In this document: positions 61,196 through 64,000 of the stretch, one piece after another
Layout of the letters: each line of letters opens with the position of its first letter
Numbering within the stretch: position 1 is the first letter of the stretch
DNA from: Ananas comosus
Taxonomy: Eukaryota; Streptophyta; Magnoliopsida; Poales; Bromeliaceae
DNA length: 64,000 nt
Direction of reading: 5' to 3'
NCBI RefSeq assembly: GCF_001540865.1
Contig: NC_033635.1
Location: 10,357,565 to 10,421,564 of the forward strand
The notes under the pieces: model-generated
The model's input: the letters and a program-made list of their open reading frames with translations, nothing else
Told to the model about the DNA's origin: nothing
Databases searched by the model: none
Made by a program: the position numbers and the translations under genes

Positions 61196-61940
61196 CACTA
61201 CAACAGAATTAGGTTATAGGGACACATGTTTGGGACACTTTTGTGTAAGTGTCCAATTTATGCCAAAACTTTAAAAAATATCTACTAATACCTAAATATA
61301 AAATCCAATTCAACCAAAAATAAAATGTTACCCTACTTAACCCACCCCACCCAGCCCATTCGGCCCGATTACAAACAAAAAAGAAAAAAAAAAATCTATT
61401 ACCATCCCCCCTTCTCTCCTCGCTCAATCCACTGAAATTCTAGACGAGAAGCCCTTCCCTCTCGTACTCCTCCGCCACCGCAGCCAACGAGGTAGAGTTT
61501 CGGCGGTTACTAAATGCTTAAATAAGTATTGGTAAATTAGCAGCACTTTTTTTAGATTATAGCGACACTTTTTAACTGTCACTATATACCTAGCGATCCC
61601 ACATATAGCAACACTTTTTAGCCTTAGTTTGGTATTGATGTCTATCTAACGCTATTAGATAAAATGGAGTTAAGGAAAAAACATATAGGGATATGTTCCT
61701 GCATTCTCCGGTGGGACCGCAGAAAATATATCGTAACCGACTCATCGCGATATGCGGAACGCAATATTACGTACGGAAACAAACATGGTATTTTTCCAAC
61801 GCACTTTCTCACCGCACGTAACGCAATTCTCCCGCACTCCGAAACAAAGCCTTAAAAGTGTTGGTAATTTAGCCAGCAGCACTTTTTTTGACCTGTACCG
61901 ATATTTAAAAGTGTTACTATAAATTATTTTTGTTGTAGTG
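61196..61940. mobile_element. CACTA (En/Spm-type) non-autonomous element, 3-bp target duplication
   Basis: Ends CACTACAACAGAATTAGG and TTTTTGTTGTAGTG are inverted and begin with CACTA. CAA flanks both sides (61193-61195 and 61941-61943). Subterminal ACACTTTT/AAAAGTGT units recur, as in this superfamily. No transposase. Confidence 0.85.
61621..61851. mobile_element. Tourist-like MITE nested in the CACTA element
   Basis: Ends GCCTTAGTTTGG and CGAAACAAAGC(C) are inverted; TTA flanks both sides (61618-61620 and 61852-61854), the PIF/Harbinger duplication. 231 bp, non-coding. Confidence 0.78.
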
Positions 61941-62305
61941 CAAAATCTGTCTCGAATCTGACCTTTTGACGGTCCTAAGCATGTTTCATAATTGCAGGCA
62001 ATAATTAGGTTTGCTTTTTAAAAAAAAAAATTGAAAAAAGTTGCTCAATTATGAGTCTTGGGCTTAACGCTGTGTAGAAGCACCACTTTTCAGTTAGACT
62101 TCAGAAAATATATTTCAAAATTTAGTCCTCAATATTTATAATGTGTTTGTTTATATAGTTTTATTTAAGTTAATATAAGCATCTATATCCCACATGTGCA
62201 CTTAATTTCCCCCAGTTTTCTATGTTCTTCTAAAATTGAAATTAAAATGTAAAATAACATCTTGGATAATGGTAGGGAGTGCTTGGTTGCGCGTAAAATT
62301 ATTAA

Positions 62306-62341
<36 letters not shown>

Positions 62342-62814
62342 TTGTTAAAGTTTTGTTGCACGTAAATTGGAAAAAGTTTCTGATGTATGTATACCTATAA
62401 ATTGTTTGGTTTGAAAAAAAAAGAAAATAGATAGAGCAAGAGGTTCAGTTATTTAGTTTGTGTCATCGGAAAAAAAAAAACATAAATTGAAAATAACAGT
62501 TTTCCTTAAATACGTAAAACTATTTTCGATTTAAAAGTATTTTATATGAAATCAAACACCAAATTTGATATATCAACCTGAAATTATTTGCAGGGTCATT
62601 TAATGAGCAACCAAAGAGTACTCCTAGAGCCCAATATTCATTTTTTGAGGGGTATGCTATCAAGTACGTATTATTTGAGGCAAAAGTTTATTAAAAAAAA
62701 TCTTTTTTTTTTCCCTATACTGTGGTACTTGCATTGGAATAGCATAGAGGAATCAATTGAATAAGATCTATGTTCCTCAAAGAAGTTTATATTCATTTAT
62801 AAAGGGGCCAGCAT

Positions 62815-63055
62815 CCTGCCCTACAGCGTCAGGCAAGATTGGGGTGAGTCACGTTCGAAATAGCGTGAGACTAAATTGGTTCGAGTTATGTTCGAAATTG
62901 CGTGAGGCTGGTTAAGCCGAGTCACAATTGAGACCCATAAGTGCTATGTCTCTATGCTCTAAATGAATTGATTGCGTATTTCTAACGGCTCGAGCTTTTA
63001 GAATTAATAATTTGTGCTAAGGATTCGACAGTTTATCTTGTGAAGCACAAGGACT
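62815..63055 (+). repeat. Dispersed repeat shared with 17225-17410
   Basis: GAGTCACGTTCGAAATAGCG is repeated as GAGTTATGTTCGAAATTGCG and followed by GAGTCACAATTGAGACCC, in the same order as at 17225. No coding potential. Confidence 0.45.
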
Positions 63056-63334
63056 CAAACTAAAAAATGACCACTGTATAACAATTGAATATAGAATCAA
63101 TCATTCAATTTTTTTCTTTGTTACTAGTATATATATCTTTTTTTTTACTCTTCTTTTCTAATATTTGTTTGGACCAAATTGTGTTCTTCATTTACTTTTC
63201 ATGATTTTTGGACATGAATAATTTAAACAATAAAAACTTACAAAAAATTGCTAGCGAGCAAAAAACAAACAATATCTCTCTTGTGCTTAAATATTTCCAA
63301 TCCTCATACCACAAATGCTTAACACACATCAATT

Positions 63335-63538
63335 TTAAGTGCTATCCACACCACTAGCTAGCAACAACAATATTCTAGTTACAAATAAAAGAAGCACTAA
63401 TAAAAAATAAAAGAAAAAAAAAAAAAAGGGAAACATACCCACTGTGGCTGGTGAAAAGAATCTAACCAAAAAAGCAATAAAAATGAACAAGAAAAAGGAC
63501 TTGTTGTAGGTGAGACAATGCATGATAGAGTTCTCCAT
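63335..63538 (-). CDS. Small hydrophobic ORF, unrecognised, doubtful
   Basis: Starts MENSIMHCLTYNKSFFLFIF at 63538 and is mostly Phe/Leu/Ile; a possible donor (GG/GTATGT) follows the residues FFSPATVG. It lies about 100 bases downstream of the stop of the transcription-factor exon on the same strand, so it may be only its 3' UTR. Composition (poly-T) can explain the hydrophobic run. Not assigned. Confidence 0.15.
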   Translation of the reverse strand: MENSIMHCLTYNKSFFLFIFIAFLVRFFSPATVGMFPFFFFFFYFLLVLLLFVTRILLLLASGVDST

Positions 63539-63639
63539 CACTGTATACCTCCACTCCTCATAGGCTCAAAAGGGAAACAGTAAATATATAGGGAAAGAGT
63601 ATTTAAATATATAGAAGCTTAATTAATTTGTGACCAATA

Positions 63640-63756
63640 TTAGCAATTCTCTGTACCCAGCCAATCTGGTCTCCCTAGTGTGAACTCCAAACTAGGGATT
63701 TTGAGTTCTTGATGAGGTCTACTTGAGCCACTTGAGTGGCAAAGATGATCACCATC
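63640..63756 (-). CDS. Last exon of a GARP-family (probably KANADI-type) transcription factor
   Basis: After an acceptor (GGTGCAG at 63757) 38 codons read DGDHLCHSSGSSRPHQELK then IPSLEFTLGRPDW and end LGTENC with TAA at 63640. The LEFTLGRPDW tail is known to me from C-termini of KANADI-like GARP proteins, which set organ polarity. The DNA-binding domain would be encoded right of base 64000, so only the tail is seen. The exon call is good; the family call is moderate. Confidence 0.55.
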   Translation of the reverse strand, partial: DGDHLCHSSGSSRPHQELKIPSLEFTLGRPDWLGTENC

Positions 63757-64000
63757 CTGCACCAAAGTCAAAATATATATGTATCTGTATGTCTATATAT
63801 TGAACTCTTAGTCTCTTAGACATAACTTAAATGATGGTTCAAACTTACTAGGTGATTCTCTCTCTCTCTCTCTCTCTCTCTCGTACACACACATAGTGAT
63901 CTACGATTAATTACTATGCTTTTAAGAAGAAGCAGGCCTTTGCACATACACTTTATTTTTAGTGATAGAGCATACTAATCAATACATGATAGTAGATAAC

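Noticed and set aside
1..64000. A prokaryote-style defence, toxin or biosynthetic cluster, or an endogenous viral insertion
   Set aside because: All recognisable genes are ordinary single plant genes; I saw no reverse transcriptase, capsid, integrase or clustered pathway genes.

Overview
The window is nuclear DNA of a flowering plant, most likely a monocot. Its genes carry short GT-AG introns and have very GC-rich, alanine/glycine/serine-expanded first exons next to AT-rich introns, a gradient typical of monocots. Gene islands are separated by kilobases of nested miniature transposons. The many pairs of target-site duplications and the isolated Ns suggest a draft assembly. A pineapple-like commelinid would fit, but that is a guess the sequence alone cannot settle.

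I reconstructed five complete genes or near-complete gene parts by hand, with every intron phase checked, plus two partial genes. (1) 152-3781, minus: N-terminal two-thirds of an extra-large G protein (XLG3 type), running off the left edge. (2) 8338-10156, plus: a plastid-targeted DUF760 protein of the 'UV-B-induced protein At3g17800' family, 3 exons, 394 aa. (3) 21198-24427, plus: a xyloglucan endotransglucosylase/hydrolase of the XTH27-30 type, 4 exons, 339 aa. (4) 25934-30018, minus: plastid anthranilate synthase beta subunit (the glutaminase of tryptophan synthesis), 8 exons, 289 aa. (5) 37596-45232, plus: an ALKBH10B-type mRNA m6A demethylase, 8 exons, 685 aa. (6) 52741-54698, minus: a low-molecular-weight purple acid phosphatase, 7 exons, 338 aa, with one GC-AG intron. 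(7) 63640-63756, minus: the last exon of a probable GARP/KANADI-type transcription factor that starts beyond the right edge.

The rest is repeat-rich: 4.0-8.1 kb (tandem duplication, a nested foldback, an ATT palindrome), 10.2-21.0 kb (TRIM, MULE-type MITE, hAT-type elements, SINE tail, GC island), 30.1-36.5 kb (TIR element at the ASB promoter, a Pack-MULE-like element, a 2.6-kb solo LTR), 45.3-52.5 kb (MITE cluster around a 997-base gap, a 98-bp duplication, an intact TRIM) and 54.9-63.3 kb (foldbacks, a hAT element, a SINE with a 19-bp target duplication, a CACTA element with a nested Tourist MITE). Many ends could be fixed by target-site duplications read directly from the sequence.

The genes have unrelated jobs (G-protein signalling, plastid stress response, wall remodelling, tryptophan synthesis, RNA demethylation, phosphate release) and form no pathway or cluster. 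I found no previously undescribed biological system. The most notable observations are a first intron in the DUF760 gene made of tandem units that span both splice sites, an ASB promoter that lies largely within a transposon, a MULE carrying GC-rich captured-looking segments with a solo LTR inserted at its edge, and a GC-AG intron in the phosphatase.
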